DNA of 39,517 nt, from NCBI GenBank assembly GCA_902582385.1, contig CACHRX010000009.1, positions 1 to 39,517 of the forward strand, written 5' to 3'. The position numbers and the translations under genes are program-made. How positions within the stretch are numbered: position 1 is the first letter of the stretch; every line of letters begins with the position of its first letter. Source of the stretch: an uncultured Pelagibacteraceae bacterium. Lineage in GTDB: Bacteria > Pseudomonadota > Alphaproteobacteria > Pelagibacterales > Pelagibacteraceae. Positions 9,222 to 18,639 of the stretch are shown piece by piece. Under the pieces are notes generated by a model, which saw only the letters and a list, made by a program, of their open reading frames with translations, made no database searches and was not told the origin of the DNA.

Positions 9222-10034
9222 CTAAAAGTTATCTATTAAGCGAACATTTTGAATATAATAAGCAACAAATAATTTTGAATTTTTGATAGTTTTTGATTTT
9301 TTAAAATTATTTACATTTCTTAATTCTAAATACTCTATTTTAAAATTGAATAACTTATTTAACTCTTTTTTTTTGTCACTAATAAGTTTATTTAAATTTA
9401 TCTTGTTTCTTAAATTTTTTTTAAAAAAAATTAGATTTTTTGAAAGATAACCAGCTTTAATTAATTGATTTTTTTTAAGAAGAAGATTCCTTGATGATAA
9501 AGCCAATTTTCTAGAGTCTCTTATTGTTTTACAAGAAATAATTCTTACTTTATATTTTTTTTTAAGACAATTTTTAACGAGATATAATTGTTGAAAATCT
9601 TTTTCACCCATATAAATATTTGAAGGTTTAATTAAATTTGTTAATCTATCCATTACATCTAATACACCCTCAAAATGACCTGGTCGAAATTTTGCACACA
9701 ATACTTTGTTTTTTGAAGCAATTTTAATTTTTTTCACCCTATTAAAGTTATATATTTCATTTTTTTTGGGCATGTAAACATAATCGACCTTATTTTTCTT
9801 TAAAATTGACAAATCTTTTTTGTAGTTTTTTGGATATTTTTTGAAATCTTTTTGACTATTAAATTGAGTCGGATTAATAAAAATACTCACTATTGTCTTA
9901 TTACATTCTTTGTTAGATTTTTTGATAAGTGATATATGTCCTTGATGTAGACTACCCATTGTTGGCACGAAACCTAAGTTTGAGACGTTATTTAATGCCT
10001 CATTTAAATCTTTATTATTTAATATAATTTTCAT
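9222..10034 (-). CDS. panC: Pantothenate synthetase (pantoate--beta-alanine ligase)
   Basis: PanC condenses pantoate and beta-alanine with ATP to form pantothenate (vitamin B5), the coenzyme A precursor. I chose ATG at 10034 (MKIILNNKDL), because an upstream alternative at 10064 adds ten atypical residues reaching into the galU intergenic region. FVPTMGSLHQGHISL at residues 23-36 is the nucleotide-binding HIGH-like motif (His30, His33). INPTQF, the GHFEGV segment and SSRN follow in order. The 270 residues are slightly below the usual 280. panB, panD and panE are not nearby. The gene is divergent from galU over 34 bases. Confidence 0.95.
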   Translation of the reverse strand: MKIILNNKDLNEALNNVSNLGFVPTMGSLHQGHISLIKKSNKECNKTIVSIFINPTQFNSQKDFKKYPKNYKKDLSILKKNKVDYVYMPKKNEIYNFNRVKKIKIASKNKVLCAKFRPGHFEGVLDVMDRLTNLIKPSNIYMGEKDFQQLYLVKNCLKKKYKVRIISCKTIRDSRKLALSSRNLLLKKNQLIKAGYLSKNLIFFKKNLRNKINLNKLISDKKKELNKLFNFKIEYLELRNVNNFKKSKTIKNSKLFVAYYIQNVRLIDNF

Positions 10035-10068
10035 TTGTATAAAACATTTTAATAAGTAAAACATTTAA

Positions 10069-10884
10069 ATGATTAAACAAGCTATTATTCCTTTAGCAGG
10101 ACTGGGTACACGTTTATTGCCTTTAACAAGTGTATTTGCTAAGGAGCTATTACCTATTAATGGTAAACCTGGAATTGAGTATATTTTGGATGAATGTATT
10201 GATGCTGGAATAAAAGAAGTTGTTTTTATAATTTCAAAGAAAAAGCAAATGATTAAAAACTATTTTTATAATGATAATTTTTATAAAAAAATAATTAAAA
10301 AAAAAAAAGATCCTAGAATTTTAAAGGAATATCAAAAAATTTTAAAATATAAAAAGATGATCAAATTTGTGTATCAAAATAAACCTTTAGGAACAGGTGA
10401 TGCAGTTTTAAAAACTAGAAAATATATAAAAGATAATTTTTTTTTAATGTTACTACCAGATGATTTAATTATTAGACACAATTGTTCAAAATCTTTAATA
10501 AAAGTTCATAATCGATATAAATCTTCTGTTATGGCAAGTATGAGTGTAAAAAAAAAAACTGTTTCAAGATGGGGTATATTCAAATTGAAAAAGAAGTTAG
10601 ATAAAAAAAATTTTTTAGTTAGTGATGTTATTGAGAAGCCTTCTTTAAAAAATGCTCCTTCTAACAAAGCAGTTATTGGTAGATATATTCTTTCAAAAAA
10701 AATTTTTTTAAAATTATTAAAACAAAAACCAGGGAAAGGTGGCGAAATTCATATAACTGACTCAATTCAGTCTTTAATAAATGATGAAGAAAAATTTATA
10801 GCTCATAATTTTTCTGGTAAATATTTAGATTGTGGAAGCATGAATGGTTATATTAAATCAACTTTAGAAATTGCTAAATTATGA
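10069..10884 (+). CDS. galU: UTP--glucose-1-phosphate uridylyltransferase
   Basis: GalU makes UDP-glucose from UTP and glucose 1-phosphate. The N-terminus AIIPLAGLGTRLLPLT contains the nucleotidyltransferase signature, followed by KELLPINGKPGIEYI. PLGTGDAV, LPDDLI and VIEKPS mark the substrate and metal sites seen in the family, and GGEIHITDSIQ is near the C-terminus. The 271 residues are a little shorter than the usual 290. The stop overlaps the start of ugd by four bases (ATGA), so the two genes form a translationally coupled pair making UDP-glucuronate for surface glycans. Confidence 0.94.
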   Translation: MIKQAIIPLAGLGTRLLPLTSVFAKELLPINGKPGIEYILDECIDAGIKEVVFIISKKKQMIKNYFYNDNFYKKIIKKKKDPRILKEYQKILKYKKMIKFVYQNKPLGTGDAVLKTRKYIKDNFFLMLLPDDLIIRHNCSKSLIKVHNRYKSSVMASMSVKKKTVSRWGIFKLKKKLDKKNFLVSDVIEKPSLKNAPSNKAVIGRYILSKKIFLKLLKQKPGKGGEIHITDSIQSLINDEEKFIAHNFSGKYLDCGSMNGYIKSTLEIAKL

Positions 10885-12179
10885 AGCTATGTATGATTGG
10901 AACTGGTTATGTTGGTCTTGTTAGTGGAGTTTGTTTTTCAGATTTAGGCAATACTGTTTATTGTGTAGATAGAGATAAAAAAAAAATTGACTCATTAAAT
11001 AATGGAATAGTTCCTATCTATGAGCCTGGTTTAGAGGAAATTTTAAAAAGAAATTATAACAAAAAAAGGTTAATTTTTACGACTGATTTAAAAAAAGCAG
11101 TATTAAATTCAGATATCATATTTATTTGCGTTGGTACCCCAACCAAAAAAAATACGAATTCTGCAGATTTAAAACATGTATTTGCAGTTGCTAATGAACT
11201 CAAAAAAATTATTTCAAAATATAAAATTATTATTACTAAATCAACAGTTCCTGTAACAACAGGAGACAAAATTGAAAAAATATTAATTAAGTTAAAGAAA
11301 AAAAAATTAGTAGATATTATATCTAATCCAGAATTTTTAAGGGAGGGTGAAGCTATTAGGGACTTTGTTTATCCTGATAGAGTAATTATTGGCACTGACA
11401 GTAAGAAAGCAAATCGAATTTTAAGATCTCTATACTTACCAATCATTAAAAAAACTAGTAGATATTTTAATACATCAAGACGAGGAGCAGAAATGATTAA
11501 ATATGCCTCAAATGCTTTTTTAGCGACTAAAATCTCATATATAAATGAACTTGCTAACTTATGTGAAAAGACAGGTGTTGATATCAAAGATGTATCTTTT
11601 GGGATGGGTTTAGATCAACGAATAGGAGAGAGATTTTTAAGAGCAGGGCCAGCTTATGGAGGGTCTTGCTTTCCCAAAGACACTAGGGCTTTGATTGATA
11701 CTGCAAATAAATTTAAGACAAATTTATCAATAGTTCAAAGTGTTGTAAGATCAAATGAGCAACGAAAATATTTTTTAACAAGGAAAGTTGAAAAAATTTT
11801 AAATGGAAAATTAAGAAATAAGGTTATAACTTTTTTAGGTGTAACTTTTAAACCAAATACTGATGATATGAGAGAAGCATCGAGTATACCAATGATTAAT
11901 TTTTTAAGTAAAGAGGGTTGTAAGATCAGATATTACGATCCATCAGGTGAGAAAGAAGATTTCAAAAAAATTAAAAATGTCCAATTTTGTAAAAATATAT
12001 CCTCTGCTTGCTTAAAAAGTGACCTTGTAATAATTCATACTGAGTGGAATGATTTTAAAATATTGAATTTTAAAAAGTTAGTTAAAAAGAAAAATATAAC
12101 TGTTTATGATATGAGAAATATTTATTCAAAATTAAAAATGAAAAATATGAAAATAAAATACTTTGGTATAGGTAGGTAA
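10881..12179 (+). CDS. ugd: UDP-glucose 6-dehydrogenase
   Basis: The enzyme oxidises UDP-glucose to UDP-glucuronate with 2 NAD+. An N-terminal Rossmann domain begins CMIGTGYVGLVSGVCF (GxGYVG at residues 7-12), and VGTPTK is near residue 84. NPEFLREGEAIRDF lies near 149-162. The catalytic cysteine is Cys263 in GGSCFPKDTRAL, and Lys207 in EMIKYASNAFLA is the partner lysine. The C-terminal UDP-binding domain has GVTFKPNTDDMREA. At 432 residues it is full length. It overlaps galU by 4 bases and converges on the RidA-like gene with only 2 bases between. Confidence 0.96.
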   Translation: MKLCMIGTGYVGLVSGVCFSDLGNTVYCVDRDKKKIDSLNNGIVPIYEPGLEEILKRNYNKKRLIFTTDLKKAVLNSDIIFICVGTPTKKNTNSADLKHVFAVANELKKIISKYKIIITKSTVPVTTGDKIEKILIKLKKKKLVDIISNPEFLREGEAIRDFVYPDRVIIGTDSKKANRILRSLYLPIIKKTSRYFNTSRRGAEMIKYASNAFLATKISYINELANLCEKTGVDIKDVSFGMGLDQRIGERFLRAGPAYGGSCFPKDTRALIDTANKFKTNLSIVQSVVRSNEQRKYFLTRKVEKILNGKLRNKVITFLGVTFKPNTDDMREASSIPMINFLSKEGCKIRYYDPSGEKEDFKKIKNVQFCKNISSACLKSDLVIIHTEWNDFKILNFKKLVKKKNITVYDMRNIYSKLKMKNMKIKYFGIGR

Positions 12180-12181
12180 TC

Positions 12182-12643
12182 TTAATTTAACTCAAAAATA
12201 GCATCAACTTCTACAGAGACACCTAATGGTAAACTATTAGTACTTATCGCAGCTCTTGTATGCATTCCATTTTCTCCAAATATAGAAGCTATCAAATCAG
12301 AGGCACCATTTAATACTTTGGGTTGGTCAATGAAATCTTCTGTTGAATTTACAAATCCAGTTAATTTAATACATGATTTAATTTTTGATAGATCATTATC
12401 ACAAGCTTTTTTAACTTGAGCAATAATGCTTAAAGCACACCTTTTTGCTGCATTATAGCCTGCCTCAGTATTCAATTCTTTTCCTATCTTTCCTTTTATA
12501 AGTTGACCATTTTCATCAATTGAAATTTGACCTGATATAAATAACATTTTTCCTGAGATTTTTGTTGCCACATAATTACCAACAGGTGCTTTCGCGTCAG
12601 GAAGTGTTATATTAAGTTCTTTCAATTTATTTTCATATTTCAT
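12182..12643 (-). CDS. RidA/YjgF-family protein
   Basis: The 153-residue protein belongs to the RidA/YER057c/UK114 superfamily, whose best-known members hydrolyse reactive enamines and imines formed by PLP enzymes. MLFISGQISID near residue 33 and NGMHTRAAIS near 126-134 match the family. Arg130 corresponds to the arginine that binds the substrate carboxylate in active RidA. The length (about 150 instead of 128) places it in the longer subgroup found beside many alphaproteobacterial genes, whose activity is less certain. Its start overlaps the topA stop by four bases, so it is probably cotranscribed with topA. Confidence 0.87.
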   Translation of the reverse strand: MKYENKLKELNITLPDAKAPVGNYVATKISGKMLFISGQISIDENGQLIKGKIGKELNTEAGYNAAKRCALSIIAQVKKACDNDLSKIKSCIKLTGFVNSTEDFIDQPKVLNGASDLIASIFGENGMHTRAAISTNSLPLGVSVEVDAIFELN

Positions 12644-15246
12644 TTTGATTTCCTTTTTTTTGATTTCTTATTCTTATCGTATTCTTTTCTTTTTTCGATC
12701 AATATTAATGCCTCTTCCATTGTTAATTCAGTAGGGTCTTTTTCCTCAGGTATTGTCGCATTAAGAGATTTATATTTCACATAAGGTCCATATTGACCTT
12801 TCATAATTCTTACAGGTTTTTTGTCTTCAGGGTGTTCTCCTAAGTCTTTGATCATGGAAGATGACATTCTTCCAGGTTTTGCTTCAGCAATAAGTGTAAT
12901 AGCCCTATTTAACCCAATTGAAAAAATTTCTTCAATATTTTCTATTCGTGCTGATTTATTTTCACACTTTAAATAAGGACCAAATCTTCCAGTATTTAAT
13001 GTAATTTCTTTTTGATTGTCAGGATTTATCCCCAAAGATTTTGGAAGTGAGCATAAAAACTGAGCTTTTTCTAAATCAATATTTTTTAATTCTAAACCTT
13101 TTGGTATTGATACATTTTTTAAAAGTTCATTAACATTAGGTTTAAGTTTTTTAGTTTTCTTTTTTTTCTTAGTAGCTTTTTCGATTTCAACATCTTCTAA
13201 GATTTTTTCGTATTGAAGATAAGGACCAAATCTTCCGTTTTTGAGATAAATATCATTACCATTTTCATGCTTTCCGATGAATTTTGGTTCAGCTAATTGA
13301 GATTGGGCAGCAGCCTTAGCTTTTGATAAAGGTCTTGTAAATTTACATTCAGGGTAATTTGAACAACCAATAAACGCTCCACCTCTAAAGCTATTTTTTA
13401 AACTCAAAGTACCCTCGTTAGGAAATTTACAACTTTCATTGTAAAGTTTACAACTTCTATCCACTTTACCTTCTTTGTTTTTATTAAATACAAGATCTCC
13501 CAAACTATCATTAAGTAGGTCTAAAACCTCTCTAGTTCTTATCTCCTTCACCTCAGTGACATTATTATTAAAATCTTTCCAGAAAAGTTCTAAAACTTTA
13601 ATCCAACTCTCTTTTCCACTAGTTATTTCATCCAGCTGATCTTCTAATCCTGCAGTAAAGTTATAATCGACATATTTGGCAAATAACTTTTCTAAAAAAG
13701 CTGAAATTAATTTACCCCTATCAGTTGGAAAAAATCTTTTATTTAGTATTTCTGCGTAACCTCTATTAGCAATTGTAGATATGATGCTAGCATAGGTAGA
13801 TGGTCTACCAATGCCTAATTCCTCTAATTTTTTTACTAAACTTGCCTCTGAATATCTTGGCGGAGGTTGAGTGAAATGCTGCTCATCTAATAATGCTTCA
13901 ATATTAACAAGCCCTTTAGACATAGACGGTAAAATATTTTCATCTTCATCTTTGCTAGGATTTTTGTAGATTTTTAAAAAACCATCAAATTTGAGAACTG
14001 AACCACTAGCTTTACATACAGTATCATTACTATCTGAAGTAATAGTAATAGTATTTCTATCAAATTTAGCAGATTCCATTTGAGAGGATAAAGATCTACT
14101 CCAAATTAAATCATAAAGCTTATTTTGATCTGGGCTTAGATATTTTTTAATACTCTGAGGAGTTCTTATAATATCAGTTGGCCTTATAGCCTCGTGTGCT
14201 TCCTGAGCATTTTTTGCTTTTTTTCCAGAATAATTCAAAGCTGCCTCCGGCAAATACTCATTACCTATTTCTTTTTTAATGTAATCTCTAAAAGCTGATA
14301 TAGCGTCCTTAGATAGATTAGTTCCATCGGTTCTCATGTAAGTAATCAATCCTATAGTTTCTCCCTCAATTTCTACACCTTGATAAAGTTTTTGTGCAAT
14401 TTGCATTGTTCTTGATGCACCAAAACCCAATCTACTTGACGCGGTTTGTTGTAGAGTAGATGTAGTAAATGGCCCGGATGGATTTCGATTAACAACTTTG
14501 CTTGAAATATCTGTAATACTAAATTTTTTTTTATTTACACTCTCTATAGCTTTGTTTATTTCTTCTTTATTTCTGAATGAAAATTTTTCAATTTTATTAT
14601 GATCTAATTGACTAATACTTGCAGTAATTTTTTGATTATCTTGATCTATAAAGTTTATACTTAAAGTCCAAAACTCTTCTGGTTTAAACGACTCAATTTC
14701 ATGTTCTCTTTCAGTGATTAATTTTAATGCCACAGACTGAACTCTGCCAGCAGATTTCGAACCAGGTAATTTAGTCCAAAGTATTGGTGAAATATTAAAT
14801 CCAACTAAATAATCTAAAGCTCTTCTAGCCATATAAGCATCAACTAAAAGTGGTTCAATTTGTCTTGGGTTTTCTATTCCATGAATTACAGCTTTTTTGG
14901 TTATTTCATTAAAGACAACTCGTTCAATCTCTTTATCTTTTAAAAGTTTTTTCTCACCTAAATATTCTTTTACGTGCCAGGCAATTGCCTCACCTTCACG
15001 ATCAGGGTCAGTAGCCAATATAATCTTAGAGGAATCTTTTGCAGCATCTGTTATTTCTTTGAGATATTTTTTTGAAAAACTATCAACTTCCCATTCCATT
15101 TTAAAATCTTGATCTGGATCAACAGAACCATTTTTAGAAGGCAAGTCTCTAATATGACCATAACTTGCTAAAACTTTATAATCATCACCCAAATATTTAT
15201 TTATCGTTTTAGCTTTAGCTGGACTTTCTACAATGACCAAATTCAT
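12640..15246 (-). CDS. topA: DNA topoisomerase I
   Basis: This type IA topoisomerase relaxes negative supercoils. The Toprim domain starts at the N-terminus (VESPAKAKT with Glu7, DPDREGE at 80-86). The active-site tyrosine is Tyr303 in ITYMRTDGT. A single C4 zinc-binding motif follows (Cys599, Cys606, Cys628, Cys634), then three C-terminal repeats of the type NGRFGPYLQYE / TGRFGPYLKCE / KGQYGPYVKYK, ending in a lysine-rich tail. The 868 residues fit alphaproteobacterial TopA. The first zinc half-site is C-x6-C rather than the usual C-x2-C. Upstream, 36 bases separate it from plsY, with no dprA between. Confidence 0.97.
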   Translation of the reverse strand: MNLVIVESPAKAKTINKYLGDDYKVLASYGHIRDLPSKNGSVDPDQDFKMEWEVDSFSKKYLKEITDAAKDSSKIILATDPDREGEAIAWHVKEYLGEKKLLKDKEIERVVFNEITKKAVIHGIENPRQIEPLLVDAYMARRALDYLVGFNISPILWTKLPGSKSAGRVQSVALKLITEREHEIESFKPEEFWTLSINFIDQDNQKITASISQLDHNKIEKFSFRNKEEINKAIESVNKKKFSITDISSKVVNRNPSGPFTTSTLQQTASSRLGFGASRTMQIAQKLYQGVEIEGETIGLITYMRTDGTNLSKDAISAFRDYIKKEIGNEYLPEAALNYSGKKAKNAQEAHEAIRPTDIIRTPQSIKKYLSPDQNKLYDLIWSRSLSSQMESAKFDRNTITITSDSNDTVCKASGSVLKFDGFLKIYKNPSKDEDENILPSMSKGLVNIEALLDEQHFTQPPPRYSEASLVKKLEELGIGRPSTYASIISTIANRGYAEILNKRFFPTDRGKLISAFLEKLFAKYVDYNFTAGLEDQLDEITSGKESWIKVLELFWKDFNNNVTEVKEIRTREVLDLLNDSLGDLVFNKNKEGKVDRSCKLYNESCKFPNEGTLSLKNSFRGGAFIGCSNYPECKFTRPLSKAKAAAQSQLAEPKFIGKHENGNDIYLKNGRFGPYLQYEKILEDVEIEKATKKKKKTKKLKPNVNELLKNVSIPKGLELKNIDLEKAQFLCSLPKSLGINPDNQKEITLNTGRFGPYLKCENKSARIENIEEIFSIGLNRAITLIAEAKPGRMSSSMIKDLGEHPEDKKPVRIMKGQYGPYVKYKSLNATIPEEKDPTELTMEEALILIEKRKEYDKNKKSKKRKSK

Positions 15247-15282
15247 AAACTACAAACTACTCAAAAGACTTAGATAGTCAAT

Positions 15283-15861
15283 TTAATAAATTTTTGTCTT
15301 TGTTTCCTCTTTGTTTTTCAATCTTTTAATATTTTGTCTATGTGTAAAAAATATCAAAACAAACATAATTGTAAAAAAAATTACCTGATCAAATTGAGCT
15401 AAAATTAATAAATAAATTGGTATTGAAGCTGCACCCACCAAAGACGACAGAGATGAATATTTAGAAATAAAAAAAGTTACAAACCAAGAAATAGTAAAGA
15501 TAATTCCAAAATAAACATTTAAAGCAAATAAAATTCCTAGGTATGTAGCAACACCTTTTCCACCTTTAAACTTTAACCAAATTGGAAATACATGACCCAA
15601 AAAAGCACAAAGAGAAGCAATATATAAAAAATCTTGGTAAAAAATTTTTACATAAATCACTGGCACTACAGCTTTTAAGATATCTAAAACTAGAGTTGAA
15701 TAACCAATGCTTTTATTTCCTGTTCTTAAAGCATTAGTTGCTCCAATATTCCCTGATCCGATTTCTCTAATATCTTTTTTTAAAAAAATCTTTGTTAATA
15801 TAAAACCAAATGGTATGGAGCCCATCAGGTAAGAAATCATACCTATCAAAAAAATATCCAT
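15283..15861 (-). CDS. plsY: Acyl-phosphate glycerol-3-phosphate acyltransferase PlsY
   Basis: PlsY transfers an acyl group from acyl-phosphate to glycerol 3-phosphate, the first step of phospholipid synthesis, in the inner membrane. Three conserved loops are visible: GSIPFGFILTK near residue 14, GSGNIGATNALRTGNKS near 36, and GHVFPIWLKFKGGKGVATYLG near 89. Five to seven hydrophobic segments fit the known topology, and 192 residues is normal. It starts 1 base after the pyrC-like stop, so it is probably in one operon with pyrB and pyrC. Confidence 0.95.
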   Translation of the reverse strand: MDIFLIGMISYLMGSIPFGFILTKIFLKKDIREIGSGNIGATNALRTGNKSIGYSTLVLDILKAVVPVIYVKIFYQDFLYIASLCAFLGHVFPIWLKFKGGKGVATYLGILFALNVYFGIIFTISWFVTFFISKYSSLSSLVGAASIPIYLLILAQFDQVIFFTIMFVLIFFTHRQNIKRLKNKEETKTKIY

Positions 15862-15862
15862 A

Positions 15863-17149
15863 TTATAGCTTAAATAATTCTTTACCTTTTACAAATGTAT
15901 TTAAAACTTTACCTTGCAGTTTTTTATCTTCAATTGAGGTGTTTTTTGACTTTGAAATTAAATTTTCTTTTTTTACAATCCATGGTTTATCTAGATCGAC
16001 GATACATAAATCTGCATCATTCCCAATTGAAAGATTTCCCTTATCTATTTTAAGTATTTTTGCAGGGTTAGATGTAAGAGCTTTTATTATGGTCTCTAAT
16101 TTTAAAGAACCATTATGGTAAAGTTCTAAACTTAAAGATAACAATGTCTCTATACCTGAGGCACCAGTGGCTGCTTGAGAAAAAGTTAGTCTTTTAGATT
16201 CTTCATCTTCAGGTTTGTGGTCAGAAACAATAACATCAATTAATCCATCCTTTATTCCTTGAACTAAAGCCACCCTATCTTCTTCTCTTCTTAGAGGTGG
16301 AGATAATTTTAAAAAAGTTCTGAAGTCTCCTATATCATTTTCATTTAATGATAGATTGTTAATAGAGACACCTGAGGTAAATTTTACTATTTCTTTTCTA
16401 TGTTTGATTACTTCAATAGATTTTTGAGAAGATAGTTGTGATATATGATATCTACATTTTACTTTTTCCAATAAAGTTAAATCTCTTTCTATCAAAATTC
16501 TCTCAGCAATTTCTGGTATACCAGATAATCCAAGTTTTGAGGCAATAATACCTGAATTGATCATGCCATTTTTTGCAAGTTCATAATCTTCAGCATGTTG
16601 CATTATTAAACACCCAAGATCTTTTGCAGAATTCATTATTCTTGACATTAATCTTGGATTTTGAATTGTTTTAATACCATCTGTAAAAGCAATTATTCCT
16701 TTTTTTTGTAATAGACCAAATTCTATCATATTAGTGCCTTCAATATTTTTAGTCAGTGAAGCACAAGGAAAGATGTTTATTTTAGATTTATCTCTTCCTC
16801 TTCTTTTTAGAAAATCAACAATTGATACATTGTCTATAATAGGATCAGTATTTGGCATTGTAACAACCGATGTTACGCCACCGGCCAAAGCTGCATTGCT
16901 AAGAGTTCTAAAATTTTCCTTATATTCATAACCAGGTTCCCCAACAAAAACTCGCATATCAACAAGTCCTGGAAATATATATTTTCCTTTTAAATCGATT
17001 GGCTTTTCTCTTGTGGGAAGATTATTAGTATTAACTTTTTTTCCAATTGCTTCAATTTTACCGTCTTCTCCAATAATCAATCCACCATTTTCATTAATAG
17101 AATTGTGAGGATCTAATATATTGGCATTTATAAAGTATTGTTTTTTCAT
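15863..17149 (-). CDS. Dihydroorotase-like protein, probably non-catalytic ATCase partner (PyrC/PyrX type)
   Basis: The 428-residue protein is a class I dihydroorotase homologue of the amidohydrolase fold. Its order of motifs is typical: FPGLVDM near residue 59, GGVTSVVTMPNT near 91, MQHAEDY, YHISQLSS, and VSDHKPE near the C-terminus. The metal-binding HxH that normally follows GLVD is replaced by Arg66-Val67-Phe68 (DMRVFVGEPG), and the DHAPH motif is DHKPED. In the family, loss of HxH marks pseudo-dihydroorotases that only support aspartate carbamoyltransferase assembly, as in Pseudomonas. It lies directly downstream of pyrB with no gap. An active dihydroorotase would be expected elsewhere in the genome. 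Confidence 0.9.
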   Translation of the reverse strand: MKKQYFINANILDPHNSINENGGLIIGEDGKIEAIGKKVNTNNLPTREKPIDLKGKYIFPGLVDMRVFVGEPGYEYKENFRTLSNAALAGGVTSVVTMPNTDPIIDNVSIVDFLKRRGRDKSKINIFPCASLTKNIEGTNMIEFGLLQKKGIIAFTDGIKTIQNPRLMSRIMNSAKDLGCLIMQHAEDYELAKNGMINSGIIASKLGLSGIPEIAERILIERDLTLLEKVKCRYHISQLSSQKSIEVIKHRKEIVKFTSGVSINNLSLNENDIGDFRTFLKLSPPLRREEDRVALVQGIKDGLIDVIVSDHKPEDEESKRLTFSQAATGASGIETLLSLSLELYHNGSLKLETIIKALTSNPAKILKIDKGNLSIGNDADLCIVDLDKPWIVKKENLISKSKNTSIEDKKLQGKVLNTFVKGKELFKL

Positions 17150-18091
17150 TTAAGTACAAAATATTTTTAAACAAGCCATTCGCACTGCTACACCAAGCTC
17201 AACCTGTTCTTTAATTACGCTTTTATTAATATCATCAGCTAACATTGTATCAATTTCAATTCCTCTATTCATAGGTCCAGGGTGCATTATTAATGCATCC
17301 GGTTTTGCATATTCTAATTTATCAGGAGTTAGGCCATAATACTCATAATACTCTCTATTTGAAGAAAGATAAGAACTTGTCATTCTTTCACTTTGTAATC
17401 TTAACATCATAACGATGTCACAATCTTTCAAACCTTTTTTCATATCAGTAAAAGTGTTTACACCAAACTTATCAATTTCTTTTGGCATCAAATTTGTTGG
17501 AGCAATTATATTTACTTCAGCACCCAACATATTAAGTAGATAGATATTGGATCTTGCTACACGTGAATGAAGTATGTCACCACAAATTGCAATTTTAAGC
17601 CCTTCAATTTTTTCTTTACGGTTTATAATTGTTAAAGCATCTAATAAAGCTTGAGTAGGGTGTTCTCTTCTTCCATCTCCAGCATTTAAAACTGCACAAT
17701 TAACTTTTTGAGAAAGTAAATTACATGCACCAGAGTCTTGATGTCTTATAACAATAATATCTGGATGCATTGCATTTAGGGTCATAGCTGTATCAATTAA
17801 TGTTTCACCTTTTTTGATTGCTGAATTACTTATATTCATAGACATAACATCAGCACCAAGCCTTTTTCCTGCTAATTCAAATGAACTTTGTGTTCTTGTG
17901 GATGGTTCAAAAAATAAGTTAATCTGAGTTTTTCCTCTAAGAGCATCTATTTTCTTATTCTTACTCTGATTAACTTTTATAAATGAAAGAGATTCATCTA
18001 AAATTAAATTGACGTCATTTATTGATAAATCTTGAATACCTAACAAATGTTTTTGAGAAATTTTAATAGCTTTATTTGATTTAATTGCCAT
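17150..18091 (-). CDS. pyrB: Aspartate carbamoyltransferase catalytic chain
   Basis: PyrB joins carbamoyl phosphate and aspartate in pyrimidine synthesis. I chose ATG at 18091 ([10 protein letters not shown], 313 residues). A TTG at 18100 would add three residues. The carbamoyl-phosphate motif [20 protein letters not shown] is at about 60-79, followed by [19 protein letters not shown] and the C-terminal [11 protein letters not shown]. Gln replaces the last Arg of STRTR, a variant I recall as common in alphaproteobacteria. The stop abuts the pyrC-like start, and no pyrI-like regulatory subunit is present, in keeping with a class A ATCase built with the pyrC-like protein. Confidence 0.96.
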   Translation of the reverse strand: MAIKSNKAIKISQKHLLGIQDLSINDVNLILDESLSFIKVNQSKNKKIDALRGKTQINLFFEPSTRTQSSFELAGKRLGADVMSMNISNSAIKKGETLIDTAMTLNAMHPDIIVIRHQDSGACNLLSQKVNCAVLNAGDGRREHPTQALLDALTIINRKEKIEGLKIAICGDILHSRVARSNIYLLNMLGAEVNIIAPTNLMPKEIDKFGVNTFTDMKKGLKDCDIVMMLRLQSERMTSSYLSSNREYYEYYGLTPDKLEYAKPDALIMHPGPMNRGIEIDTMLADDINKSVIKEQVELGVAVRMACLKIFCT

Positions 18092-18133
18092 TAAAACCAA
18101 CTCTATAACTATAAAGCTCTATAATAGCAAGTA

Positions 18134-18589
18134 TTAATTATTAAGAAAATCTAATGCACCTTGTAATATGAATGCTGCAGCATTTTCATCAATCTTTTTT
18201 TCTCTTTTACTGACATTAACATCTAATTGGCTTGATAGATTAAATGCTCCAACAGTGGACAATCGTTCATCCCATAAGCATATTGGTAAATCTATACTTC
18301 TTGATATATTGTCAGAGATATCTTTTGCAGACTGAGCTGAACTTCCGGATGATCCATCCATGTTAAGTGGATTTCCTACAATAATACCCTTTATATTATT
18401 GTCTTTAATTATATTTTGAAGCTCATTTATTAGATCTTTAGAGGAGCTTCTTTCTATAGTTTTAAATGGTGTAGCAATTAATTGTTTTTCGTCGCATATG
18501 GACACACCAATTCTTTTAGAGCCAAGGTCTAAACCTATTAATCTACACCTATCTAACTGTTTTTTTTTGAATTCCTCTAAGGTGATCAT
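18134..18589 (-). CDS. ruvX: RuvX/YqgF-type RNase H-fold nuclease (putative pre-16S rRNA nuclease)
   Basis: The 151-residue protein has the RNase H-like YqgF fold. RLIGLDLGSKRIGVSI carries the first acidic residue (Asp21), VGNPLNMDGSSG is the family's central VG-P motif, and WDERLST supplies the next acidic residue near 115. DENAAAFILQ near the C-terminus contributes the last. The E. coli homologue matures the 5' end of 16S rRNA, and a Holliday-junction resolvase role was the older proposal. It is divergent from gatC across 50 bases, a neighbourhood widely conserved in alphaproteobacteria. Confidence 0.92.
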   Translation of the reverse strand: MITLEEFKKKQLDRCRLIGLDLGSKRIGVSICDEKQLIATPFKTIERSSSKDLINELQNIIKDNNIKGIIVGNPLNMDGSSGSSAQSAKDISDNISRSIDLPICLWDERLSTVGAFNLSSQLDVNVSKREKKIDENAAAFILQGALDFLNN

Positions 18590-18639
18590 ATTGTATATTT
18601 TAAACTTAAGTGATAGTTTGCGAAATATCTAAATAGCAT

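Noticed and set aside
10291..10312. Long homopolymeric A runs inside galU as possible frameshift or slippage sites
   Set aside because: The reading frame continues through them with family motifs on both sides, and A runs are common throughout this AT-rich window.
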